From Chloroflexota bacterium (lineage in GTDB: Bacteria; Chloroflexota; Chloroflexia; Thermomicrobiales; UBA6265), in assembly GCA_023389575.1 (NCBI GenBank), contig JAEWEG010000010.1, positions 1 to 64,000 on the forward strand: 64,000 nt of DNA, given 5' to 3'. The notes under the pieces are model-generated. The model saw nothing but the letters and a program-made list of their open reading frames with translations. It was not told the DNA's origin and made no database searches. Within the stretch, counting starts at the first letter, position 1. Every line of letters begins with the position of its first letter. The translations under genes were made by a program, and so were the position numbers. Shown here piece after piece: positions 34,288-41,197 of the stretch.

Positions 34288-34371
34288 GAGGTCGACTGGA
34301 TGCGCTCGCTCATCCTTCGCCTCCGCGCCCGGATGGTGAACTACGAGAAGGCCCGTGGAGCCGGCTGGTGA
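34288..34371 (+). pseudogene. Remnant of a phosphotransferase gene 3' end
   Basis: The frame E-V-D-W-M-R-S-L-I-L-R-L-R-A-R-M-V-N-Y-E, followed by KARGAGW and TGA, aligns with the C-terminus of the phosphotransferase at 31622 (VYWMPTLITRLRAWMADYEE). It starts abruptly where the AT-rich island stops. A terminator hairpin begins at its stop codon, as expected for a genuine gene end. Confidence 0.7.
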
Positions 34372-34413
34372 CGACGAACGGGCTCGCGCAAACCGCGCGA
34401 GCCCGTTCGTCGT
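34371..34413. terminator. Strong hairpin terminator
   Basis: Perfect 19-bp arms (34371-34389 and 34395-34413, ACGACGAACGGGCTCGCGC) with loop AAACC. It overlaps the stop of the phosphotransferase remnant and also faces the minus-strand gene ending at 34422, so it may serve both. Confidence 0.82.
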
Positions 34414-34421
34414 TTGCGAGA

Positions 34422-34853
34422 TCACCTTCGTGGTGAGGCGGATGCCCGCATGAGCGGGATGATCGCGATGGCCGAGCCCACGTGCAGAAGCGCCATCACC
34501 ACCTTCGAGGCGGTGTCCACACCGCTAAGCGGACCCAGCATGGAGACCAGGAAGAACGCGACGGCGATGGCGGTCCAGATCGTCCGAGGCTGGGAGGTCG
34601 TGCGCTCCAGCACCGCCAGCAGGCCCCAGGCGGCGAACCCGAGCAGGAGGGTCATCGCGATCACGGCGACGTACCCAACGGTCTGGTCGTCGCTACCGGT
34701 GTTGGCGACGGGGAACTCGCCGTTCGCCAACCGGGCGAGGGTGAGGATGACCACGTTGATCACGAGGGCGGCCTCGATCGCCAGCAGCGGAAGCTTGACG
34801 CGGGGACGGGTTGCGGCCTGGGTGTCGTTCTGGTGTGTCATCGATGTACTCAT
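34422..34853 (-). CDS. DUF6069-like four-helix membrane protein
   Basis: A 143-residue protein with four hydrophobic helices (LPLLAIEAALVINVVILTLA, VGYVAVIAMTLLLGFAAWGL, TIWTAIAVAFFLVSMLGPLS, VVMALLHVGSAIAIIPLM). The arrangement with SDDQTVGYVAV and ERTTSQPRTIWT fits the DUF6069 family as I recall it. Unknown function. It lies in a same-strand run with the VC0807-like protein and TetR, possibly under TetR control. Confidence 0.65.
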   Translation of the reverse strand: MSTSMTHQNDTQAATRPRVKLPLLAIEAALVINVVILTLARLANGEFPVANTGSDDQTVGYVAVIAMTLLLGFAAWGLLAVLERTTSQPRTIWTAIAVAFFLVSMLGPLSGVDTASKVVMALLHVGSAIAIIPLMRASASPRR

Positions 34854-34910
34854 CGGGGTCCCTCCTTACGGAATGTATCGGGCGTTACACGGTCTGGTTG
34901 ACCGTCGCCA

Positions 34911-35612
34911 TTAGCTCGCTGGTTGCGGGTGCTGGGCCACATGAGGACGATTCAGCATGCGCCACATCCCCGCCTTGTGGAAATAGATCCAGGTCACCGG
35001 CTGCATCATGAGCATGGTGCCGAACATCAGCACCTGTTGCAGGACCGGCACGGCGTTGACGGGCAGCGTGTAGGCCATCACCACGCGGAGAATGGCGTCG
35101 GATATCGTCGCCACCGCCCAGAGCACGCTCATCACCCGCCAGATGTGGCGGAAGCGGGGTTCGTGCTCCCAGAGCAGTTCCCACGGTGGGCCGTGGCGAA
35201 ACCGGCCCTCGAGCAGCGGCTTGCTGAACTGGTAGGCGAGAGGGCGGTCGGCCCAGAGGCTACCGAAGAACCACAGCGCCACCATGGCCGTGAGCAGGCT
35301 CTCGCGGGCCAGCAGGAAGCGATCGCTGCCGGTGACCAGCGAGATCGCGAACCCGGCGATGGTGAGCGCCAGCATGTAGGGGGCGAACCGCCCGCCGGAC
35401 GTTCCGTTGCGGTAGGTCACCAGGGCGGTGACCGCCGAGACGGCGCCAGATGCCAGGAACGCGATGTAGAGGCTCGACCCGAGCCAGAGCATCACGTACA
35501 GCAGGGCGGTTGGCGCGAGCAGGTCGAACGCGAACCAGAGCAGGCCCGGCCGGAGCCAGCGTGGACGCAGGCGACGCGCGAGATTGGTGGGATGTGGAGT
35601 GGAATGCCGCAT
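34911..35612 (-). CDS. VC0807-like membrane protein
   Basis: A 233-residue protein with about six membrane helices (LLWFAFDLLAPTALLYVML, LYIAFLASGAVSAVTALVTY, FAPYMLALTIAGFAISLVTG and others). The conserved-looking DRPLAYQFSKPLLEGRF, followed by RFRHIWRVMSVLWAVA, resembles the VC0807 family. Its function is unknown. Only 18 bases separate it from the upstream TetR gene on the same strand, so the regulator and membrane protein are almost certainly co-transcribed. Confidence 0.68.
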   Translation of the reverse strand: MRHSTPHPTNLARRLRPRWLRPGLLWFAFDLLAPTALLYVMLWLGSSLYIAFLASGAVSAVTALVTYRNGTSGGRFAPYMLALTIAGFAISLVTGSDRFLLARESLLTAMVALWFFGSLWADRPLAYQFSKPLLEGRFRHGPPWELLWEHEPRFRHIWRVMSVLWAVATISDAILRVVMAYTLPVNAVPVLQQVLMFGTMLMMQPVTWIYFHKAGMWRMLNRPHVAQHPQPAS

Positions 35613-35630
35613 TGGAGATTGTCCCTTGAG

Positions 35631-36242
35631 TCAGGGCTGGACGCGGGTGGCGTGGGTGAAGAGGTTGACCAGTTCCCGCGCGTAGAGATCGAGGTCCAGG
35701 TCGGGGTTGGCGGACTGCGCCAGCGGGATACCGTCCAGCGAGCGCTGGATGGTGGTGGCCATGACCTGGATGTCGAAGTCGCGGAAGACGCCCTCCGCCT
35801 GGCCCCAGCGCAGGATGTCGCTGATCGGTGAGGTGGCCTCCTCCTCGGATTCGCCGTCCCATTCCATGCCGCCGTGGAGCACGATGCTCATCATGGCCCG
35901 CAGGGCGGACGGATCGGTTTTCATGAAGCCGATCAGGCCTTCGATGTAGGCAACCAGCGCGGCCTGGGGGCCGTCCGGATCGCGCACCGCGGCGGTCATG
36001 TGACGGCTCAGCCGGTCGTGGATGTCCGCCACGATGGCGCCATCGAGCGCCTTCTTGGTTGAGAAGTGATAGGAGATGAGGCCGGTGCTGCTGAGGCCGG
36101 CGCGTTTCGCGATCTGGGCGAATGAGGCTTTGGAGTAGCCCAGGTCGACGATGGTGTCGATCGCGGCCGCGATGATTTGCGAGCGGCGAGCTTGTTCAGT
36201 GACGGAAGGGGTGGCACGGGAGCGCACCGGAATTGCTTGCAT
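35631..36242 (-). CDS. TetR/AcrR family transcriptional regulator
   Basis: A 203-residue regulator starting MQAIPVRSRATPSV. The DNA-binding domain spans residues ~17-64 (RRSQIIAAAIDTIVDLGYSK, ASFAQIAKRAGLSSTGLISY, HFSTKKALDGAIV). The start codon lies only six bases after a -10 box, so the message should be leaderless; there is no Shine-Dalgarno. The next in-frame upstream codon, TTG at 36248, overlaps the promoter. It is followed closely by the VC0807-like and DUF6069-like genes, which it probably controls together with itself. Confidence 0.9.
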   Translation of the reverse strand: MQAIPVRSRATPSVTEQARRSQIIAAAIDTIVDLGYSKASFAQIAKRAGLSSTGLISYHFSTKKALDGAIVADIHDRLSRHMTAAVRDPDGPQAALVAYIEGLIGFMKTDPSALRAMMSIVLHGGMEWDGESEEEATSPISDILRWGQAEGVFRDFDIQVMATTIQRSLDGIPLAQSANPDLDLDLYARELVNLFTHATRVQP

Positions 36243-36276
36243 GAGCAAATATTAGCACGGTTGAGCAATCTGTCAA
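36236..36276 (-). promoter_or_regulatory. Leaderless promoter and candidate TetR operator
   Basis: On the minus strand TTGACA (36276-36271), 16-base spacer, TAATAT (36254-36249), then TTGCTC and ATG at 36242. TTGCT-6-AGCAA half-sites and repeated TTGCTCA/TGAGCAA elements (36236-36268) cover the promoter and start codon, a natural autorepression site. Confidence 0.68.
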
Positions 36277-36400
36277 CCCTGGTTGCCATCAACCCGTGTG
36301 ATGCGGCTGAATGGACGAATGAATTGCGAGGAGGGTGCCTGACTGGTGACAATGTCCATCGCGGGCCCATCAACCACATTGCAGTAGGAGACACAAGGGA

Positions 36401-36874
36401 ATGAGCGAAACCAGCGTCACCGCGACCATCGACGCATCCCGCGAAGCCATCTACCGCGCGTTCACCGAGCCGGCCGCCCTTGAAGCCTGGCAGGCACCGG
36501 GCGAGATGACGGCAACGGCCCACTCCTTTGACCTGCGTCCTGGCGGCGGTTACGAGATGACGCTGCGCTATCCCGAGTCGGAGCCTGGTGCGCCAGGCAA
36601 GACCACCGAACACGAAGATCGCTACACGGCGCGGTTCGTGGAAGTCGATCCTCCCGCCCGCATCGTGCAGGCGATCGTTTTCGACAGCGACGACCCGGCA
36701 TTCGCCGGAGAGATGACCATGACGGTGTCGTTGGAGACCGTGGTGGGCGGAACGGCGGTCACGATCAGCTACGCTGGAACACCGTCGGGAATCCGTCCCG
36801 AGGACAACGAAGCTGGAACGCGGATGTCGCTCGAAAAGCTGGCCGCCTACGTGGGCGGCCAGCCGCCGTCATGA
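36401..36874 (+). CDS. SRPBCC / AHSA1 domain protein
   Basis: A 157-residue START-fold protein (VTATIDASREAIYRAFTEPA, ALEAWQAPGEMTA, DRYTARFVEVDPPARIVQAI, GEMTMTVSLETVVGGTAVTI). It belongs to the same broad family as the 29.2 kb protein but has a shorter C-terminus and a different ligand pocket. Convergent with the next phosphotransferase gene, with 18 bases between stops. Ligand unknown. Confidence 0.87.
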   Translation: MSETSVTATIDASREAIYRAFTEPAALEAWQAPGEMTATAHSFDLRPGGGYEMTLRYPESEPGAPGKTTEHEDRYTARFVEVDPPARIVQAIVFDSDDPAFAGEMTMTVSLETVVGGTAVTISYAGTPSGIRPEDNEAGTRMSLEKLAAYVGGQPPS

Positions 36875-36892
36875 TCTGAAGAACATGGGTGG

Positions 36893-37786
36893 TTAACCAA
36901 ACCGGCGGTGATCGGCGATGACCTCGTCGATCACGCGACGGGATTCGGCTTCCGGGTGGTGCCCGCCCGGATCGGGATTGGCCGCCACGATGAGCGCCTT
37001 CCAGATCGTCCAGCCCCGGCCTCGCGCCCACGTTCCCTCGTCCAGTGGCAGCGCGGCGCGGAACGCCTCGCGGCTCTCTCCTTCGAACAATGTCCATGCG
37101 ATGGCCAGGTCGCAGGCGGGGTCGCCCACGCCCGAGGTGCCGAAGTCGATCACGGCGCTCAGGCGGCCATCCCGCACAAGCAGGTTGCCGAAGGCGATGT
37201 CGCCGTGGAACCAGACCGGGTCGTTGCTCCAGTGCGTGGCGAGCGCGGACTCCCACACCTCGGTCGCGGCGGCGCCATCGATGGAGTCGCCGAGTTTGAC
37301 GATGGCCTCACGGGTCTCCTGATCGTAGAAGGCGGGTGGTCCGCCCCGCTTGAAGTTGTGGGCTCCGGGGGCTGGTCCGCCGGTGGCGTCGATGGCCTGA
37401 AGCGCGACGAGGAAGCCGGCTAGCGTGGCGGCGAACTCGGTCATATCGGCGATGCGCTCGACCGTGGCCTGCTCGCCCTCGATCCATTCGTAGACGGACC
37501 ATGGCCAGGGGTAGTCCTCGGTGGGTTTGCCCTTCGCGACCGGAGTCGGGATCGGCAGGGGAAGCTGGGGAGCCAGGACCGGCAGCCATCGCTGCTCCTT
37601 CTCCACCTGCTCCAGGTACGAGGCGGCGCTCGGCAGGCGGACGGTCATCCGCTCACCAAGGTGAAATGTGCGGTTGTCCCAGCCGCCATTGGTGACGGGT
37701 GTGATCGGCAACTTCGCCCATTCGGGGAACTGGCTGTCGATCAGCTTGCGGACGAGATCGGCATCGATCGTTACGGTGTTGGTCAT
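36893..37786 (-). CDS. Phosphotransferase family protein (APH, macrolide/aminoglycoside-type)
   Basis: A 297-residue protein. N-lobe: ITPVTNGGWDNRTFHLGERM and RLPSAASYLEQVEKEQRWLP. Catalytic loop: WFHGDIAFGNLLVRDGR (HxDxxxxN). Metal site: AVIDFGTSGVGDPACDLAI. Of the five such genes here, this one most resembles classical aminoglycoside 3'-phosphotransferase-like proteins, but resistance is not shown. The ATG at 37786 has GGAG nine bases upstream; a longer in-frame extension crosses an inverted repeat and looks non-coding. Confidence 0.87.
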   Translation of the reverse strand: MTNTVTIDADLVRKLIDSQFPEWAKLPITPVTNGGWDNRTFHLGERMTVRLPSAASYLEQVEKEQRWLPVLAPQLPLPIPTPVAKGKPTEDYPWPWSVYEWIEGEQATVERIADMTEFAATLAGFLVALQAIDATGGPAPGAHNFKRGGPPAFYDQETREAIVKLGDSIDGAAATEVWESALATHWSNDPVWFHGDIAFGNLLVRDGRLSAVIDFGTSGVGDPACDLAIAWTLFEGESREAFRAALPLDEGTWARGRGWTIWKALIVAANPDPGGHHPEAESRRVIDEVIADHRRFG

Positions 37787-37868
37787 GGGGCATTTCTCCA
37801 TGTGGGTGGCGTGGCAAGTGGCATTTTGCCAAGTGTTATGGAACTCGGGAAATGAGGACTGCATCCAT

Positions 37869-37980
37869 CTGGTAGCGGTCGAGCTTGTCTCGACCTGGCA
37901 GCGATCATCCCGGAATCGTTCGTGCAATCCCGACGTACTCGCGCCAATCTCTGGGCGAAGACAAGCTCGACCGCTACCAG
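37869..37980. repeat. 22-bp perfect inverted repeat in intergenic DNA
   Basis: Arms at 37869-37890 and 37959-37980 (beginning CTGGTAGCGGTCGAGCTT and its exact complement) separated by 68 bases. It lies in the 260-base spacer 37787-38046 between two minus-strand genes. The loop is not similar to a known RNA. It may be a REP/MITE-like dispersed element. Confidence 0.7.
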
Positions 37981-38046
37981 GTTTCGAGGGCAGCGAAGCA
38001 GATTTCAGAGGTCTTGGCGCGGACACGGATAGAGGGATGCCATGTG

Positions 38047-38781
38047 TCAATCCTTACGTACTATCGTGATCATCGCCGCTGACGTTGATGTGAACGGCGT
38101 GCGGTCCCAGTCGCCGTACTGGGCCTCGACCGTGAACCCCGCGTTGGCGAGGAACTCGCCGAGGGTGGGTTGGTCGACGAAGCGCAGCGTGCCGCGGTCG
38201 GTTCGGAGGCGCGTTCCATCGCGGGTGGAGGTGTTCTCGGTCAGCGTCACCAATCCATCGGAGACCTCCAGCACGTCGTAGTCGATCGCCAGCTCGCGCC
38301 CCGCCGGGTCGACCACGTGCATCGGCGGCATCGCGTCCCATTCCAACCAGGCCTTCGCGGCCGGGTTGCGCGTGTCGAAGGCGAACCGGCCGCCTCGGGT
38401 GAGCGACCGGTGGATCGCGGCCAGGGACGAGGCGATCTCGTCGTCCGTCACCAGACACTGGAAGGCGTTGCCGGACATGATCGCGAGATCGAACGTGTTC
38501 TCCCAGGGGATGCCGGCGGCGTTCTCTTGAACCCATTCGATGTCGTCGCGCTGGCGGGCGACCTCCAGCATCGCGGGGTCGGGATCAATGCCCACCAGGC
38601 GGCCGGAATGGCCCCGCGCCCGCGCTCGCTTGAGGATGGCGCCGGTTCCGCAGCCCACATCGAGCACGGACCCGGCGTCCATCACGAGGTCGAGATAGAA
38701 CGCATCGGAAGCGCCCCACGGGTTCAGCACGTCGTAGAGCTCGGCGACCTGCTGGTCGGTGTAGGTCATTTCAGTCGTCAT
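38047..38781 (-). CDS. Class I SAM-dependent methyltransferase
   Basis: A 244-residue protein with motif I VLDVGCGTGAIL, the acidic residue after strand 2 in LVGIDPDPAML, and the post-I/IV segment FDLAIMSGNAFQCL. HRSLTRGGRFAFDTRNP is motif V/VI. Small-molecule methyltransferase of unknown substrate. The Met at 38781 is chosen because GGGGAG lies 10 bases before it; upstream in-frame starts at 38790 and 38799 also exist. It overlaps the end of the preceding reductase gene by 11 bases, so the two are co-transcribed. Confidence 0.88.
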   Translation of the reverse strand: MTTEMTYTDQQVAELYDVLNPWGASDAFYLDLVMDAGSVLDVGCGTGAILKRARARGHSGRLVGIDPDPAMLEVARQRDDIEWVQENAAGIPWENTFDLAIMSGNAFQCLVTDDEIASSLAAIHRSLTRGGRFAFDTRNPAAKAWLEWDAMPPMHVVDPAGRELAIDYDVLEVSDGLVTLTENTSTRDGTRLRTDRGTLRFVDQPTLGEFLANAGFTVEAQYGDWDRTPFTSTSAAMITIVRKD

Positions 38782-39265
38782 GGCGTCCATGCTCCCCACC
38801 GGCCGGCCCTGTCCGGTCGATGCGGAAGACCGGGTAGTCTCCGGCGATCGCGTCGATCTCCGCCACCTTGGCGTCCGGCGAAACGGGGAAATGCGTTCGA
38901 CCGCTGGTGGCCACTTGCAGGTAGCGTTGAAGGATTGGGGTTCGGCTCTCCGGCGGGACTTCCGTCAGGAGTACGGGCGAGGACACTCCCTTGCGAAAGG
39001 TGGCCCGGCCCCCGGCGGCGCGGACATTCTTCACCCAGTTCACCTTCTCCCCGAGCATGGCGACAAGGTAGTCATCGTCGTTCATGGTGATGACGACAAC
39101 GGGGAAGGTGATCAACTTGCCCGATTTTCTCCCGGTAACGCTCAATGTCGCGACGTAGTCCAGAGTCCTGTCAGAGGCATAGAGAATGGCGGAGATGCGA
39201 TTCAGAATTCGGGCGACGGCATTGGGCCGCCCATCCTTGTACAGCCAGTCGTTGAAACGTTTCAT
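38771..39265 (-). CDS. Nitroreductase / deazaflavin (F420)-dependent reductase family protein
   Basis: A 164-residue split-beta-barrel protein of the Ddn family. Typical blocks are ATLSVTGRKSGKLITFPVVV, DDDYLVAMLGEKVNWVKNVR and AGGRATFR. Ddn-type proteins reduce substrates with reduced F420, a cofactor present in Thermomicrobia and Actinobacteria, which supports the taxonomic guess. The length is shorter than some, but the barrel is complete. Substrate unknown. Co-transcribed with the methyltransferase downstream. The Met at 39265 begins MKRFNDWLYKDG; preceding in-frame codons are arginine/serine-rich filler. Confidence 0.85.
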   Translation of the reverse strand: MKRFNDWLYKDGRPNAVARILNRISAILYASDRTLDYVATLSVTGRKSGKLITFPVVVITMNDDDYLVAMLGEKVNWVKNVRAAGGRATFRKGVSSPVLLTEVPPESRTPILQRYLQVATSGRTHFPVSPDAKVAEIDAIAGDYPVFRIDRTGPAGGEHGRHDD

Positions 39266-39421
39266 GGTGTACCTCCATCCGGTTGACCGCCAGGAAGCCG
39301 GTCGCGATCGGGATGATGTGGACGATTGCCTTCCGCCAGCCGGTTCCGGTGGAATCCAGCGATCCAGGCCGGCGCGCACTGGGAGTCGCCGCGAGCCGAT
39401 TCAGGGGGTATGGCGACCATC

Positions 39422-41197
39422 CTACTCTTCTTCCCCGGTGTCCTCCGCCCAGAGGGCGCGCATCTCGGCGCTGGTGGCGAGCAGGTGGTCGAGCGTCCCT
39501 TCGCTGTCGACCGCGCCATCCTTCAGCACGATGATATGGTCAGCCCGGCGCAGGACCGTGTGCCGGTGGGAGACGGCCAGGCAGGTCCGCTCGCCGCTGC
39601 CGAGCAGACGGTCCCACAGTGTGCGCTCGGTTTCGACGTCGAGCGCGCTGGAGAGGTCGTCGATCACCAGCAACTCCGGGTCACGGACGAGCATACGGGC
39701 GGCGGCCGTGCGTTGAGCCTGGCCCCCGGAAAGCTTCACGCCGCGCGTGCCGACCGGTGTGTCCAGCCCGTCCTCCAGCGCCAGCAGGTCGCGTTCCATC
39801 ACCGCGCCATGGATGGCGGCGTCGAGCGCGCTCGAATCGGCGGGCAGGCCGAGCAGGATGTTCTCGCGTACCGTTTCGCTGAACAGCCGTGGCACCTGCG
39901 CGGTGTAGGCGGCACGATGCGGCACGAAGAATTCCCCGGCGTCATCCACCGTCTCCCCATTCCAGCGGATCTCACCGCCGTCGCGGGGCAGCAGCCCGAG
40001 CAATGCCCGGAGGAGGGTGGTCTTGCCGGACCCGACGCGCCCGGTGACGACCGTCAGCGAACCGCGCGGCAGCGTCAGGTCGACCCCGGCGATGCCCCGG
40101 CCCGAATGCGGGTGAATGCGGGTGATGTTTCGCGCCTCCAAGAGGACCAGCCGGTCGCCTGGCCGGCGGGTCGGAGGCGGCACCGGCGGCAGGGAACCCT
40201 TCAGGTGCAGCGAGCCGTGTTCCACCAGCGCTTCCGGCGTCGAATCGCCGAGGAGGATGCCCATCCGCTCGAAGGCGACTCCGGATTGCCGGTAGTGGGC
40301 GAGCCACTGGCCGAAACCCGTGGTGAAGTCGGTGACGAAGCCGAGGTAGGCGATGAACAGCACGAACTCGCCGACCGAAAGCGTGCCGTCGCGCAGGCTG
40401 CCCGCGCCGAGCAGCATCACCAGGCCGGTCCCGATGCCGACCAGGTTGTTCGTCACCGCGCTCAGCGCCTCGCTGGCGACGCGGTCGACCAGCATGGCGC
40501 GTCGTCGCCGGCCGTTCAGCTTTTCGAGATGGGCCACCGCGCGGGATTCGGCCCCGGCGCCCTGCACGGTATGGACGGCCGCGATGATGTCGCCAATGGC
40601 GCCGGTCACCTGGCTCGTGGCCTGGCTGCTGGCTTCCCGATAGCGGCCGAGGGCGATGCTGGCCCGGCGGGCGACGAAGACGACGATCACCAGCGGGATC
40701 ATCACCGCCAGCGTCATCCGGGCGTCGATCGAGAGCAGCACGCCAACGGCCACGAGCGCGATGACGAGGTGGACGAGCGATTCCGCGGTCCAGTCCAGCG
40801 TGTCCTCGGCGGAATAGGCGTCGTCGCGGAAGCGGCTGATGGTATCGCCGACCGGGTAGGGCAGGGCATCGGCGCCTGGGCGGTCGAGCACACCGCGCAG
40901 CAGGTTGCGGCGCAGCAGCCCGCTCATGGTGAAGCGCATGGTGATTTCGGCGGAACCGGCCGCCAGCCAGAGCAGGGCCCGGCCGATCGCCAGCAACGCC
41001 AGCATGGCGACCAGGCCGCTGGTGCCGGTGGGGAAGCTGGCCTCCCCGGTGAGATCGTCAAAAAACCACTTCGCGATCAGGCCGGGCAGCAGGCCCGAGA
41101 GATTCATGAGGCTCCACAGCGAGGCGTGGAGCAGGCAGAGCAAGGGCGCGTAGCGGATCATCTGGACCAGGTAACGCCAGGTGGGATAGCGGGTCAT
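39422..41197 (-). CDS. ABC exporter half-transporter with degenerate catalytic site (subunit B)
   Basis: A 591-residue protein: six membrane helices (residues ~20-300) then a nucleotide-binding domain. Walker A is GRVGSGKTT and the signature is LSGGQAQR. Walker B is LLVIDDLSS with Asp in place of the catalytic Glu, and the switch is SHRH. This is the pattern of the non-catalytic half of heterodimeric exporters (TmrAB/BmrCD type), where the degenerate site pairs this Walker A/B with the partner's altered signature. The start overlaps the stop of the partner gene by 4 bases. Substrates may be lipids, peptides or drugs. Confidence 0.9.
   Translation of the reverse strand: MTRYPTWRYLVQMIRYAPLLCLLHASLWSLMNLSGLLPGLIAKWFFDDLTGEASFPTGTSGLVAMLALLAIGRALLWLAAGSAEITMRFTMSGLLRRNLLRGVLDRPGADALPYPVGDTISRFRDDAYSAEDTLDWTAESLVHLVIALVAVGVLLSIDARMTLAVMIPLVIVVFVARRASIALGRYREASSQATSQVTGAIGDIIAAVHTVQGAGAESRAVAHLEKLNGRRRRAMLVDRVASEALSAVTNNLVGIGTGLVMLLGAGSLRDGTLSVGEFVLFIAYLGFVTDFTTGFGQWLAHYRQSGVAFERMGILLGDSTPEALVEHGSLHLKGSLPPVPPPTRRPGDRLVLLEARNITRIHPHSGRGIAGVDLTLPRGSLTVVTGRVGSGKTTLLRALLGLLPRDGGEIRWNGETVDDAGEFFVPHRAAYTAQVPRLFSETVRENILLGLPADSSALDAAIHGAVMERDLLALEDGLDTPVGTRGVKLSGGQAQRTAAARMLVRDPELLVIDDLSSALDVETERTLWDRLLGSGERTCLAVSHRHTVLRRADHIIVLKDGAVDSEGTLDHLLATSAEMRALWAEDTGEEE

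Noticed and set aside
37885..38082. Possible 65-residue gene overlapping the 22-bp inverted repeat
   Set aside because: No ribosome-binding site, no known family, and its first part is the repeat itself. Treated as non-coding.
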